Assembly: GCA_905479845.1 (NCBI GenBank)
Contig: CAJQOB010000135.1
Coordinates: 1-9,432 of the forward strand
DNA from: an uncultured Flavobacteriales bacterium
Lineage (GTDB): Bacteria; Bacteroidota; Bacteroidia; Flavobacteriales_D; Crocinitomicaceae
Direction of reading: 5' to 3'
DNA length: 9,432 bases
Shown: positions 1 to 5,913 of the stretch, piece by piece
Numbering within the stretch: position 1 is the first letter of the stretch
How the letters are laid out: the number at the start of each line of letters is the position of its first letter
Made by a program: the position numbers and the translations under genes
Notes under the pieces: generated by a model
Told to the model about the DNA's origin: nothing
Seen by the model: the letters and a program-made list of their open reading frames with translations, nothing else
Databases searched by the model: none

Positions 1-154
1 AAACATTGAGCAGGTACTCAGGAAGTACTAATAACCAGCTAAAGATAAGTGCTGTGAAGAAGCCTTTATGCTTAAATTTTATATGTCCGAGCCAGGCAAA
101 GGCCATTAGTACGCTTGAAGCGAAAAGCATGATGGGAATGAGGTATAATGCCAT
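1..154 (-). CDS. DUF486 DMT-family small membrane protein, second tandem copy (C-terminus outside window)
   Basis: The minus strand reads from an ATG at 154-152 for 51 codons with no stop before the window edge, so only the N-terminal part is present. It starts MALYLIPIMLFASSVLMAFA and contains AWLGHIKFK and SWLLVLPEYLLNV. These match the N-terminal half of the DUF486 group of the drug/metabolite transporter superfamily, small proteins with about four membrane helices and no established substrate. The start lies 2 nt after the stop codon of a close paralogue, so the two are almost certainly co-transcribed. The match between the copies is strongest in the AWLGH and WLLVLPEY segments. The partner arrangement suggests a hetero-oligomer, as in paired small multidrug resistance proteins, but that is inference. 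Family assignment is fairly secure; function is unknown. Confidence 0.8.
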   Translation of the reverse strand, partial: MALYLIPIMLFASSVLMAFAWLGHIKFKHKGFFTALIFSWLLVLPEYLLNV

Positions 155-156
155 AT

Positions 157-531
157 CTACAGATCTTTTTTATCTCTATTTTCAGCGGATTCAGATCCTG
201 AAATTAAAACCATTGCAATAATCATCAAGCCAAAACCAATATATTTTTGAGTACTTAATTCTTCACCTAGAATGAAATATGAAACTAAGGCAATAAAAAC
301 AACACCTGATGAAAGGTTCATCGCTGCCATTTCGCTAGGTTGATAAATACCAACACCTTTTCGTATTGCTAAAACGTTAAGAATATATTCAGGAAGAACG
401 AGCAGCCAAGCAAAAAGAGCTGCCATCAAAAAACTTAAGTCTTCTTTGTACTTTAAGTGCCCGAGCCACGCCATTGCCATTATCCCACTTGAAAGAATCA
501 ACATGATGGGCACTAAAATTTTTTTCTGCAT
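157..531 (-). CDS. DUF486 DMT-family small membrane protein
   Basis: A 124-residue hydrophobic protein with about four predicted membrane segments. It has the hallmarks of DUF486 in the DMT superfamily: an N-terminal helix ending in AWLGHLKYK (about residues 21-29), then FAWLLVLPEYILNV, a middle helix (SGVVFIALVSYFILGE) and a last helix (YIGFGLMIIAMVLISG). The ATG at 531-529 is preferred because it gives the usual family length and starts directly before the first helix; a TTG at 564 would add 11 charged residues. The tail SGSESAENRDKKDL is polar and probably cytoplasmic. The stop is followed after 2 nt by the start of a second paralogue. Both are transcribed away from the molybdenum locus, so there is no reason to link them to it. 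Substrate is unknown; transport activity has not been established for this family as far as I know. Confidence 0.85.
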   Translation of the reverse strand: MQKKILVPIMLILSSGIMAMAWLGHLKYKEDLSFLMAALFAWLLVLPEYILNVLAIRKGVGIYQPSEMAAMNLSSGVVFIALVSYFILGEELSTQKYIGFGLMIIAMVLISGSESAENRDKKDL

Positions 532-745
532 TTTTTGTTTACATTTCGATTTAATCAAATTCAACTATCAGTCAAGTTCAAGCGATTTTGCCATTTACAT
601 AGCTAAACCGCGCCCCCTAGCTTTCACATCACTTTAGCGAAATTGAAAGTTACCAACGAACTGATTTTTCATTCTAAGAAAAAGTTCAATCTTGACTAAA
701 AGTTCGGAAAAGTAACCAAAAAAATAAGGAAATGTCTCAGAATAA

Positions 746-755
746 GAGTCGAATG
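746..755. repeat. Left target-site duplication of the MITE
   Basis: GAGTCGAATG directly outside the left end of the 756-896 element. The identical 10 bp occur directly outside the right end (897-906), as expected of a duplication made on insertion. Confidence 0.8.
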
Positions 756-896
756 AAGGGCAATCGCTGGCTAAAAATATGGTTACTGATTATTAGTTAC
801 TGAAAATAGTATTCTGAATTTTTAAAAACAGAAAAAATTAACCTGTTATTAATCAATGATCTAATTTTTTTACTAAACGAGTAAGCGATTGCCCTG
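756..896. mobile_element. MITE-like non-autonomous element, about 141 bp
   Basis: The ends carry perfect 12-bp inverted repeats: AGGGCAATCGCT at 757-768 and its reverse complement AGCGATTGCCCT at 884-895. Identical 10-bp direct repeats (GAGTCGAATG) flank it on both sides, leaving one unmatched base at each end (A756, G896). The interior is AT-rich, has no open reading frame of note and carries a short internal repeat (GTTACTGA at 782-789 and 796-803). Inverted ends, target duplication, small size and lack of a transposase together define a MITE or a deletion derivative of an insertion sequence. A 10-bp duplication would fit an IS4-type transposase, but I do not recognise these ends, so the parent family is not assigned. 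The insertion sits upstream of modC and may have changed its upstream regulatory region. Confidence 0.82.
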
Positions 897-906
897 GAGT
901 CGAATG
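897..906. repeat. Right target-site duplication of the MITE
   Basis: GAGTCGAATG, identical to positions 746-755, immediately outside the right inverted repeat. Removing the element and one copy would restore an uninterrupted ancestral sequence. Confidence 0.8.
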
Positions 907-912
907 GTAAAC

Positions 913-968
913 TGTTAGAATGTCATAGAATTTGACTCTTTGTAGTAATCTCAAACTACACTCTAACA
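913..968. promoter_or_regulatory. Nested inverted repeat upstream of the modC promoter
   Basis: Outer arms are TGTTAGA (913-919) and TCTAACA (962-968). Inside them is a tighter pair, TGTAGT (941-946) and ACTACA (955-960), around an 8-nt spacer. The structure ends two bases before the candidate -33 element of modC. It could be an operator for a regulator of the molybdenum operon, or chance in AT-rich DNA. It does not match my recollection of the ModE operator, and because it lies upstream of the likely transcription start a riboswitch role is unlikely. Confidence 0.3.
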
Positions 969-969
969 A

Positions 970-997
970 TTTGAAGTAACGATTATTTGTAACTTTA
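970..997 (+). promoter_or_regulatory. Probable Bacteroidota-type promoter of modC
   Basis: TTTG at 970-973, then 16 nt, then TAACTTTA at 990-997. This resembles the Bacteroidota sigma consensus (TTTG, about 17-23 nt, TAnnTTTG), with the last G replaced by A and a slightly short spacer. Transcription would start near 1004, leaving a short leader before the ATG at 1019. It is the best candidate promoter for the first gene of the molybdenum locus. Confidence 0.4.
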
Positions 998-1018
998 CAT
1001 GCCAAAGTTTTGTTTTAT

Positions 1019-1714
1019 ATGTTGATACTAGACGTTAAAAAACAGATTGATTCTGAAAGTGGTTTAGCCGTACTACGTGCAAATATTGAGATTAGCACGT
1101 CTACAATATCCGGACTTTATGGTAGTTCAGGTCAAGGAAAATCTACATTGTTTAACATGATTTCTGGAATTGTAAAACCAGATCACGGCACAATTTCATT
1201 TAATGGAAAAATATGGCATAGCAGTAAAGAGCAAGTGTCGATTAAGAAGCGAAATATTGGTTATATATTTCAGGGAAACAGTTTGTTCTCGCACTTTAAT
1301 GTAAAGCAAAATGTTTTGTTTGCGCTTTCAAAGGAAGAGAGAAAAGAATTCAATTTAAGCCCCTTTCTTGAGCAACTTGGGCTATCTAAAATGATAAATC
1401 GATACCCACACGAGCTTTCGGGAGGACAGCTACAAAGGGTTGCAATCGCAAGAGCTCTTGCACAAAAGGCTCAACTCATTCTGATGGATGAACCTTTTAC
1501 GGGGCTGGACATTGAGAATAAGCATCGACTGTACAAAGAACTCGAAACCTTTCAAAAAAGGTATAACTTGACAATAATCATTATTACACATGACGTAAAT
1601 GACATCTACTACCTTTGTGATAAGGTTTATCGCATAGAGAATCATACCGTGCAACCTGCGATTACAAACGCTCAATTTCGAGAAAAAATCGAAGAAAGAA
1701 TCAGTAGATTATGA
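1019..1714 (+). CDS. modC: Molybdate/tungstate ABC transporter ATP-binding protein, short form without TOBE domain
   Basis: ATPase expected to drive molybdate (or tungstate) import through ModB at the cytoplasmic membrane. Of 231 residues, nearly all form one ABC domain: Walker A GSSGQGKST (35-43), Q-loop glutamine 85 in IFQGNSLFSH, signature LSGGQLQRVAIARAL (133-147), Walker B LILMDEP (153-159) and switch histidine 191 in ITHD. The SLFSHFNVKQNV segment after the Q-loop is typical of ModC-like importers. Standard ModC is about 350 residues with C-terminal TOBE/Mop domains that bind oxyanion; here the protein stops soon after the ABC fold, so that sensing part is missing. The ATG at 1019 is chosen because MLILDVKKQ matches the family start; an in-frame TTG at 1010 adds three residues. 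modA and modB lie about 4 kb downstream in the same orientation, beyond the storage genes. Assignment as ModC rests on the presence of modAB in the locus; related importer ATPases look similar. Confidence 0.8.
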   Translation: MLILDVKKQIDSESGLAVLRANIEISTSTISGLYGSSGQGKSTLFNMISGIVKPDHGTISFNGKIWHSSKEQVSIKKRNIGYIFQGNSLFSHFNVKQNVLFALSKEERKEFNLSPFLEQLGLSKMINRYPHELSGGQLQRVAIARALAQKAQLILMDEPFTGLDIENKHRLYKELETFQKRYNLTIIIITHDVNDIYYLCDKVYRIENHTVQPAITNAQFREKIEERISRL

Positions 1715-1778
1715 ATCCTCCAGTTTTACCAGTTTGTTGCTTGATGTGTCCAATGTTTTATGTTAACCTGTCCACATT

Positions 1779-1786
1779 TAAATTTG
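1779..1786 (+). promoter_or_regulatory. Candidate -7 element upstream of the DUF2490 gene
   Basis: TAAATTTG matches the Bacteroidota -7 consensus TAnnTTTG exactly and lies 23 nt before the ATG at 1810. No good TTTG is found at the right distance upstream, so only half of the promoter is supported. If real, it would give the genes after modC their own transcription start. Confidence 0.3.
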
Positions 1787-1809
1787 AAATAGGAATATAA
1801 CAGAAGTTA

Positions 1810-2523
1810 ATGAGATCAATTGTTATCATACTCATGCTATTTATTGGGACGCCCTATGTACATGGACAAAAGCAATTTACCCGTGAGAATATGGAATGGT
1901 TACAATATTATCAGGTGTTGAAACTGAATGATCGATTTTTGTTAAAAACAGACGGAGGATACCGCTGGCGAAATACCTTTCAGAACAATTCACAATACAT
2001 CATTCGAACGGGATTGGGGTATCGTTTTGGAGATAGGAATAGTTTAAGTGCAGGGTTTGCGCATCTTGGTTTTTTTAAGGAAGATACGCTTCGTACTTTT
2101 GAGTACCGTCCATATCAGGAGTTTGGAATGAACGATATATACATAAAGTTAAAAATACAGCATCGTTTTCGTATTGAAGAGCGCTTTTTTCAAACAATTT
2201 CCACAGGAAGTACCTCATTTAATTTCCGATTTCGATATCGTTTATTTATGAGTTACTCTTTGTTTCGTTGGGAGAAACAAGAGCTGATGTTGAACCTTGG
2301 CGATGAAATTTTCTTGAATGCTGGAAAAGATATCGTTTACAATGTATTCGATCAGAATCGCTTGTTTGCGGGAATGGCGTTTAAATTCAACAAAGATATT
2401 GCTGTATCACTCACATATACAAAAGAAGTTGGAGCATCAAACGCTCCCAATAGCTACAAAAACAACAATATTTTTTGGTTGGGGATTAAGCATCGTATCG
2501 ATTTAAAAAAGAAACCCGAATAG
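1810..2523 (+). CDS. DUF2490 family outer-membrane beta-barrel protein
   Basis: A 237-residue protein with a cleavable signal peptide (hydrophobic residues 3-14, likely cut around GTPYVHG-QKQF). The mature part is made of alternating aromatic/polar strands. It carries family features of DUF2490: a tryptophan in MEWLQYYQVLKL (residues 29-40), FEYRPYQEF (97-105), and the basic-aromatic RIEERF (121-126) followed by FRFRYRLF. DUF2490 proteins are predicted outer-membrane barrels of unknown function, common in Bacteroidota. The gene sits 95 nt after modC and 58 nt before the mosB-like gene, all on one strand. A role in passing molybdate or tungstate across the outer membrane is therefore tempting, but this is inference from position only. 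The barrel may equally have nothing to do with metal. Fold and location are fairly sure; function is unknown. Confidence 0.75.
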   Translation: MRSIVIILMLFIGTPYVHGQKQFTRENMEWLQYYQVLKLNDRFLLKTDGGYRWRNTFQNNSQYIIRTGLGYRFGDRNSLSAGFAHLGFFKEDTLRTFEYRPYQEFGMNDIYIKLKIQHRFRIEERFFQTISTGSTSFNFRFRYRLFMSYSLFRWEKQELMLNLGDEIFLNAGKDIVYNVFDQNRLFAGMAFKFNKDIAVSLTYTKEVGASNAPNSYKNNNIFWLGIKHRIDLKKKPE

Positions 2524-2547
2524 AAAATATTAAATAATTAAATTGAC

Positions 2548-2555
2548 TAATTTTG
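2548..2555 (+). promoter_or_regulatory. Candidate -7 element upstream of mosB-like gene
   Basis: TAATTTTG fits TAnnTTTG exactly and lies 26 nt before the ATG at 2582. No clear -33 TTTG is visible in the AT-rich gap upstream. A start point here would exclude the TTG at 2543 as a translation start and would support the ATG chosen for the gene. Confidence 0.25.
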
Positions 2556-2581
2556 GTCAGCCATCTAAGAATTTAAAACAA

Positions 2582-3385
2582 ATGATAGAAGAACTTACAC
2601 AGAGTCTGTTGACCCAGAATCTCGAAGACCCAACACTTTTAAAAGAAACAGAGGAATTTGTTCCAAAGCGTCTATTACCAGATGTAAACGTGATTAAAAT
2701 AGGGGGGCAAAGCTTTATTGATAGAGGAAGGAAAGCTGTGTTTCCATTGATTAAAGAAATCAAAGAAAACCTTCCACATCATAAAATGATTATTGGAACT
2801 GGTGCTGGAACACGTGCCCGTCATGCGTATAGCGTTGGGATAGATCAGGGAATGCCCACAGGAGTGCTCGGTTTATTGGGAACTTTTGTCAGCATCCAAA
2901 ATGCAAAAATGATTCATTATCTGCTCACTAATGAAGGAATTCCTTACATTGAACCAGGTGGATTTTCTCAACTTCCTCTCTATCTCAAGGAGCGAAATGC
3001 TGTTATCTTTTTCGGAATGCCTCCATATACCTATTGGCAACGTAGCCCTGAAGTAGGAAAAATACCTCCTTATAGAACGGACACAGGATGTTATCTTATT
3101 AGTGAAGTGTATGGTACAAAGAACATGATCTATATCAAAGACGAAGATGGCCTCTACACAAACGACCCGAAAAAAGATAAGAATGCCAAGTTCATTCCTG
3201 AAATTACTGCTGAAGAGCTCGTAGAGCGAGACCTTGATGATATTGTAGTGGAACGTTCAGTGATTGAAATGATGAAAAACGCTAAAAATGGACGTCAGAT
3301 TCAAATAATTAACGGAATGGTACCAGGAAACTTGACAAAGGCACTGAATGGAGAAAGGGTAGGAACAATTATTACAGCGAAGTAA
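2582..3385 (+). CDS. mosB: Molybdenum storage protein, beta-like subunit (amino acid kinase fold)
   Basis: 267 residues of the amino acid kinase (UMP-kinase-like) fold. It matches the Azotobacter vinelandii molybdenum storage protein beta subunit along its whole length, as I recall that sequence. Shared blocks are VIKIGGQS (37-44), IGTGAGTRARH (71-81, nucleotide-binding glycine-rich loop), GMPPY (145-149), IPPYRTDTGC (161-170), IKDEDGLYT (185-193), NGMVPGN (244-250) and GERVGTIIT (257-265). In Azotobacter, MosA and MosB form a hexameric cage that spends ATP to store molybdate or tungstate as polyoxometalate clusters in the cytoplasm. The ATG at 2582 gives an N-terminus of the same length as Azotobacter beta before VIKIGG; an in-frame TTG at 2543 would add 13 residues. 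The alpha-like gene follows after 2 nt. It is clearly closer to MoSto beta than to UMP kinase, whose usual motifs and lone gene context differ. Confidence 0.88.
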   Translation: MIEELTQSLLTQNLEDPTLLKETEEFVPKRLLPDVNVIKIGGQSFIDRGRKAVFPLIKEIKENLPHHKMIIGTGAGTRARHAYSVGIDQGMPTGVLGLLGTFVSIQNAKMIHYLLTNEGIPYIEPGGFSQLPLYLKERNAVIFFGMPPYTYWQRSPEVGKIPPYRTDTGCYLISEVYGTKNMIYIKDEDGLYTNDPKKDKNAKFIPEITAEELVERDLDDIVVERSVIEMMKNAKNGRQIQIINGMVPGNLTKALNGERVGTIITAK

Positions 3386-3387
3386 CT

Positions 3388-4209
3388 ATGAAACATGATA
3401 ATCATATTAACAGTCTTTTTATGCGAGAAAGTCTTCTCGATAAAAAAGTAATGAAGCAGGGAGACGAAACACCAACGTTTAAAATGCTTCCTGATGTGCA
3501 TATTATTAAAATTGGAGCATCATCAATTATTGACAAAGGAAGAGCTGTTACATATCCCGTTGTGGACAAAATACGTGAAATTCTAAAAAATGAACGACTT
3601 GTTATTAGTACAGGTGGAGGAGCACGAAGTAAACACTTATTTTCAGTTGGTCTTGATCTGGGAATGCCTACTGGAGTATTAGCTCAATTAGCTGGAGAAG
3701 ATGCTTTGGGAAATGCACATATCCTAGGAACTTTACTTTCACCTGAAGGAGTTATTGCAATTCCGCCAGAATCAATAGGACACCTATTACCTCTCTTTTT
3801 GAGAGCAGCTCCAGGCGTTGTTTATGCTGGAATGCCACCATATTCTTTGTGGGAGCATCCTTCTGGAAAAGGAAATATCCCATCACATAGAACCGATGCT
3901 GGGCCAATAATTCTTGCTGAAACATTTGGATTTAAATCAGTGATACTTGTAAAAGACGTCAACGGCTTATATGAAGAAGATCCAAAGCAAAACCCAAATG
4001 CGAAATTCATTGATAAAATCAATGTAACGGACTTGAAGAACATGAATCTTCGTACATTGCCATTTAACAGGGTAGTCATTGACATCTTAAGAAACAACCG
4101 TCAGTGCAATAGTTTCCAGTTAGTGAATGGAAATACCCCTGAGTTAATAGAACGCGCAGTGAACGGAGAACATGTTGGAACGATCATCTATAACGACCGA
4201 TTTGAATGA
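3388..4209 (+). CDS. mosA: Molybdenum storage protein, alpha-like subunit with altered cluster-binding residues
   Basis: 273 residues of the same amino acid kinase fold as its upstream neighbour and clearly paralogous to it. Features closer to Azotobacter MoSto alpha are HLFSVGLDLGMPTG (83-96) and GNAHILGTLLSPEGV (108-122). Other blocks: IKIGASS (40-46), ISTGGGARSKH (73-83), IPSHRTDAG (164-172), VKDVNGLYEEDP (188-199) and GEHVGTIIY (260-268). The partner of a MosB-like subunit is expected to complete the storage cage. Two things are odd. The first glycine pair of the family (KIGG) is KIGA here. The His-rich stretch after the PPY motif of Azotobacter alpha (PPYHHHE as I recall it), which contributes metal-cluster ligands, is PPYSLWE (150-156); the positions aligned to alpha Glu129 and His140 also look replaced by Pro and Phe. 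So clusters, if formed, must be bound differently. The start lies 2 nt after mosB, and the end overlaps the next gene by 38 nt. Confidence 0.82.
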   Translation: MKHDNHINSLFMRESLLDKKVMKQGDETPTFKMLPDVHIIKIGASSIIDKGRAVTYPVVDKIREILKNERLVISTGGGARSKHLFSVGLDLGMPTGVLAQLAGEDALGNAHILGTLLSPEGVIAIPPESIGHLLPLFLRAAPGVVYAGMPPYSLWEHPSGKGNIPSHRTDAGPIILAETFGFKSVILVKDVNGLYEEDPKQNPNAKFIDKINVTDLKNMNLRTLPFNRVVIDILRNNRQCNSFQLVNGNTPELIERAVNGEHVGTIIYNDRFE

Positions 4210-5149
4210 ATTGAGCATAAAGGATATTACGTTCAATTATCCTCGTAAGGAAAAACTCTTTGAAGGGTTTAGTCTTGGTTTCAATCGAGGAGATTTTGTG
4301 TTTATTCTTGGAGAAAATGGAAGTGGAAAGAGTACATTTTTAAAGTTGGTGCTCGGAGCTGTTGCCCCATCTTCAGGTTCAGTAACTTATCAGGAAAGGT
4401 TGTTTAAAAATGAACGAGAGCGTGCCCAAACCATAGGATATGTCCCGCAATCTGGAGGCATTGATCCAGAAATGTCGTTAAGTGATATGCTTGACTTCAT
4501 TGCACAATCACATCATTTAAGTGGTGAGCCCTTCCGACAGCGAAAACAACAAGTGATTCATTCTTTGGGTTTGAGTGATATTCTTTATGAGAATGCAAAA
4601 AAGTTATCAGGGGGACAACAACAACTGATTTCCATTACCCTTGGCTTGATTCACGATCCCGAAATTGTTTTACTGGATGAACCATTTGTCGGATTAGACT
4701 ATGGAACACGTTCAAAAATGATTGCATATTTAAAATCAACAGGTAAGACCATTTTATGCGTTTCACATGATATTGATCTTGCACAGAGCAGTGCAGATAA
4801 AGTACTTTTCTTGGAGAAAGGTAAACGAAGAGAATACGCATCGCCGAATGAAATCATTCAAGCACATCCCTATTTTGTTGCGGAGGTTGATCTGATTCCA
4901 GAAATGGAAGTAAACCTCCCGAAAATGGATAGAATTCGCATAAGACGCCATCACAATAGAATTACGATTACTTGCCCAGATAGTTTCGAATTCACGGACC
5001 ACGTGAATGATCTTCTAAAACAGTGGGAAACAATGATATTTGGACTCAAAACCTATCATAGAAACCTGAAGTCAACGTTAATTGGACGTTATCAACTTTC
5101 GTTTTCAGACCGTACGGAAAAGAACAAAAAACGACACGAAAAAAAATGA
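4172..5149 (+). CDS. ABC-2 type transporter ATP-binding protein with C-terminal extension
   Basis: 325 residues. An ABC ATPase domain occupies about 13-225: Walker A GENGSGKST (47-55), Q-loop glutamine 93 in YVPQSGG, signature LSGGQQQLISI (145-155), Walker B IVLLDEP (165-171) and switch histidine 199 in VSHDID. About 100 further residues follow, as in many ABC-2 exporter ATPases, ending in a basic tail (EKNKKRHEKK). The next gene encodes an ABC-2 permease starting inside this stop codon (ATGA), so the two form one transporter. The start is uncertain: the ATG at 4172 overlaps mosA by 38 nt and has GGAGAA just before it, though that stretch also encodes the conserved GEH of MosA. A TTG at 4202 would cut the overlap to 8 nt and begin LNELSIKDI. 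The substrate is unknown. The position between storage and uptake genes suggests a molybdenum-related task. Confidence 0.85.
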   Translation: MLERSSITTDLNELSIKDITFNYPRKEKLFEGFSLGFNRGDFVFILGENGSGKSTFLKLVLGAVAPSSGSVTYQERLFKNERERAQTIGYVPQSGGIDPEMSLSDMLDFIAQSHHLSGEPFRQRKQQVIHSLGLSDILYENAKKLSGGQQQLISITLGLIHDPEIVLLDEPFVGLDYGTRSKMIAYLKSTGKTILCVSHDIDLAQSSADKVLFLEKGKRREYASPNEIIQAHPYFVAEVDLIPEMEVNLPKMDRIRIRRHHNRITITCPDSFEFTDHVNDLLKQWETMIFGLKTYHRNLKSTLIGRYQLSFSDRTEKNKKRHEKK

Positions 5150-5913
5150 ACACACTCATGTATGGATATGTCGTTTGTAAGAGAATGTGGAAGAAACTCT
5201 ATTTTCGTCCGATTCACCTTGTGGTATCCTTTTTGCAACCTATTTTTTGGTTAACAATTTTCGGCTTTTTGTTTGAAGATAAATTTACCTTTTCAGAAGG
5301 GAATTACCTGTCGTATTTGCTTCCAGGAGTATGTGCAATGACGGTACTTCAGTCCAGTGCTCAATCAGGTATTTTGTACATAAAAGACATTCAAACTGGA
5401 TTTTTTGGACGGTATAATTTCGTTCAGCAATCAAAACTTTCCATTTTATTCTTTAAAATTTTCGCCGACTACACCAGAATCCTTTTTCAAATATTAATCA
5501 TCCTTTTTATAGGTTGGTGCTTAGGTATTTCAGATATCCAATTTACCTTTTCTGGTATCGGAACGTTGATACTCTCAACGTTTTTATTTACGGTGTTTTA
5601 TGCTTCGTTGTCTTGCTTCATTGCAATTCGAACGAAAACCTCGGAGTTGATGGCAACGTTTGTCCATCTGTTTAACCTTCCAATTGTATTCACGAGTACA
5701 GCGCTTATTCCGAATAAAAACCTACCTGATTGGTTAGAATGGGTTGCATCATACAATCCGCTTTCACACTTAAGTGAATTGCTGAGAGAAGGAGTCATTA
5801 CAGCCTCATTCGAATCCAATGTTTATGGAAGTAGTTGGATTATTCTTATATGTCTTTCTTTTCTTACATTCGTACCTACATATTTTTACCTAAGAACGAT
5901 TAAATATGCGTAA
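5146..5913 (+). CDS. ABC-2 type transporter permease
   Basis: 255-residue integral membrane protein with about six predicted helices (roughly residues 22-43, 55-73, 102-127, 135-160, 168-188 and 228-248). Family marks of the ABC-2 (DrrB/NodJ-like) permeases are YLSYLLPGVCAMTVL (55-69), a GxFxR-type segment (TGFFGRYNF, 84-92), and PDWLEWVASYNPLSHLSELLREG (194-216) before the last helix. It pairs with the ATPase just upstream, with a 4-nt ATGA overlap, and its end overlaps modA by 8 nt, implying tight translational coupling. ABC-2 systems mostly export lipids, polysaccharides, drugs or haem-related compounds; molybdate import is not a known role. Whether this one moves a chelator, a metal complex, or something unrelated cannot be told from sequence. 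An ATG at 5158 would be a reasonable alternative start. Confidence 0.85.
   Translation: MNTLMYGYVVCKRMWKKLYFRPIHLVVSFLQPIFWLTIFGFLFEDKFTFSEGNYLSYLLPGVCAMTVLQSSAQSGILYIKDIQTGFFGRYNFVQQSKLSILFFKIFADYTRILFQILIILFIGWCLGISDIQFTFSGIGTLILSTFLFTVFYASLSCFIAIRTKTSELMATFVHLFNLPIVFTSTALIPNKNLPDWLEWVASYNPLSHLSELLREGVITASFESNVYGSSWIILICLSFLTFVPTYFYLRTIKYA

Larger units (their letters stand above)
532..1018. other. Intergenic region between divergent transcription units, with a MITE insertion
   Basis: No convincing gene lies here; short open frames are AT-rich and resemble no known family. It is the divergent upstream region of the minus-strand DUF486 pair and of the plus-strand modC operon. It holds a small AT-only hairpin (TTTTTC 665-670 with GAAAAA 678-683), a MITE-like element (756-896) with 10-bp flanking duplications, a nested inverted repeat (913-968) and a probable promoter for modC (970-997). 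Those with good support are listed separately. Confidence 0.7.

Noticed and set aside
665..683. TTTTTC/GAAAAA hairpin as a terminator.
   Set aside because: It has one G-C pair, is far from any converging gene end, and lies in a divergent intergenic region.
913..1018. A molybdenum cofactor riboswitch in front of modC.
   Set aside because: The paired arms lie upstream of the likely transcription start, are short, and show no multi-helix architecture of the Moco RNA.
2582..4209. The two amino-acid-kinase-fold genes as UMP kinase (pyrH) or aspartokinase paralogues.
   Set aside because: The adjacent pair, the GMPPY/IPPYRTD/KDEDGLYT/NGMVPGN blocks and the mod gene context match the molybdenum storage protein subunits much better.
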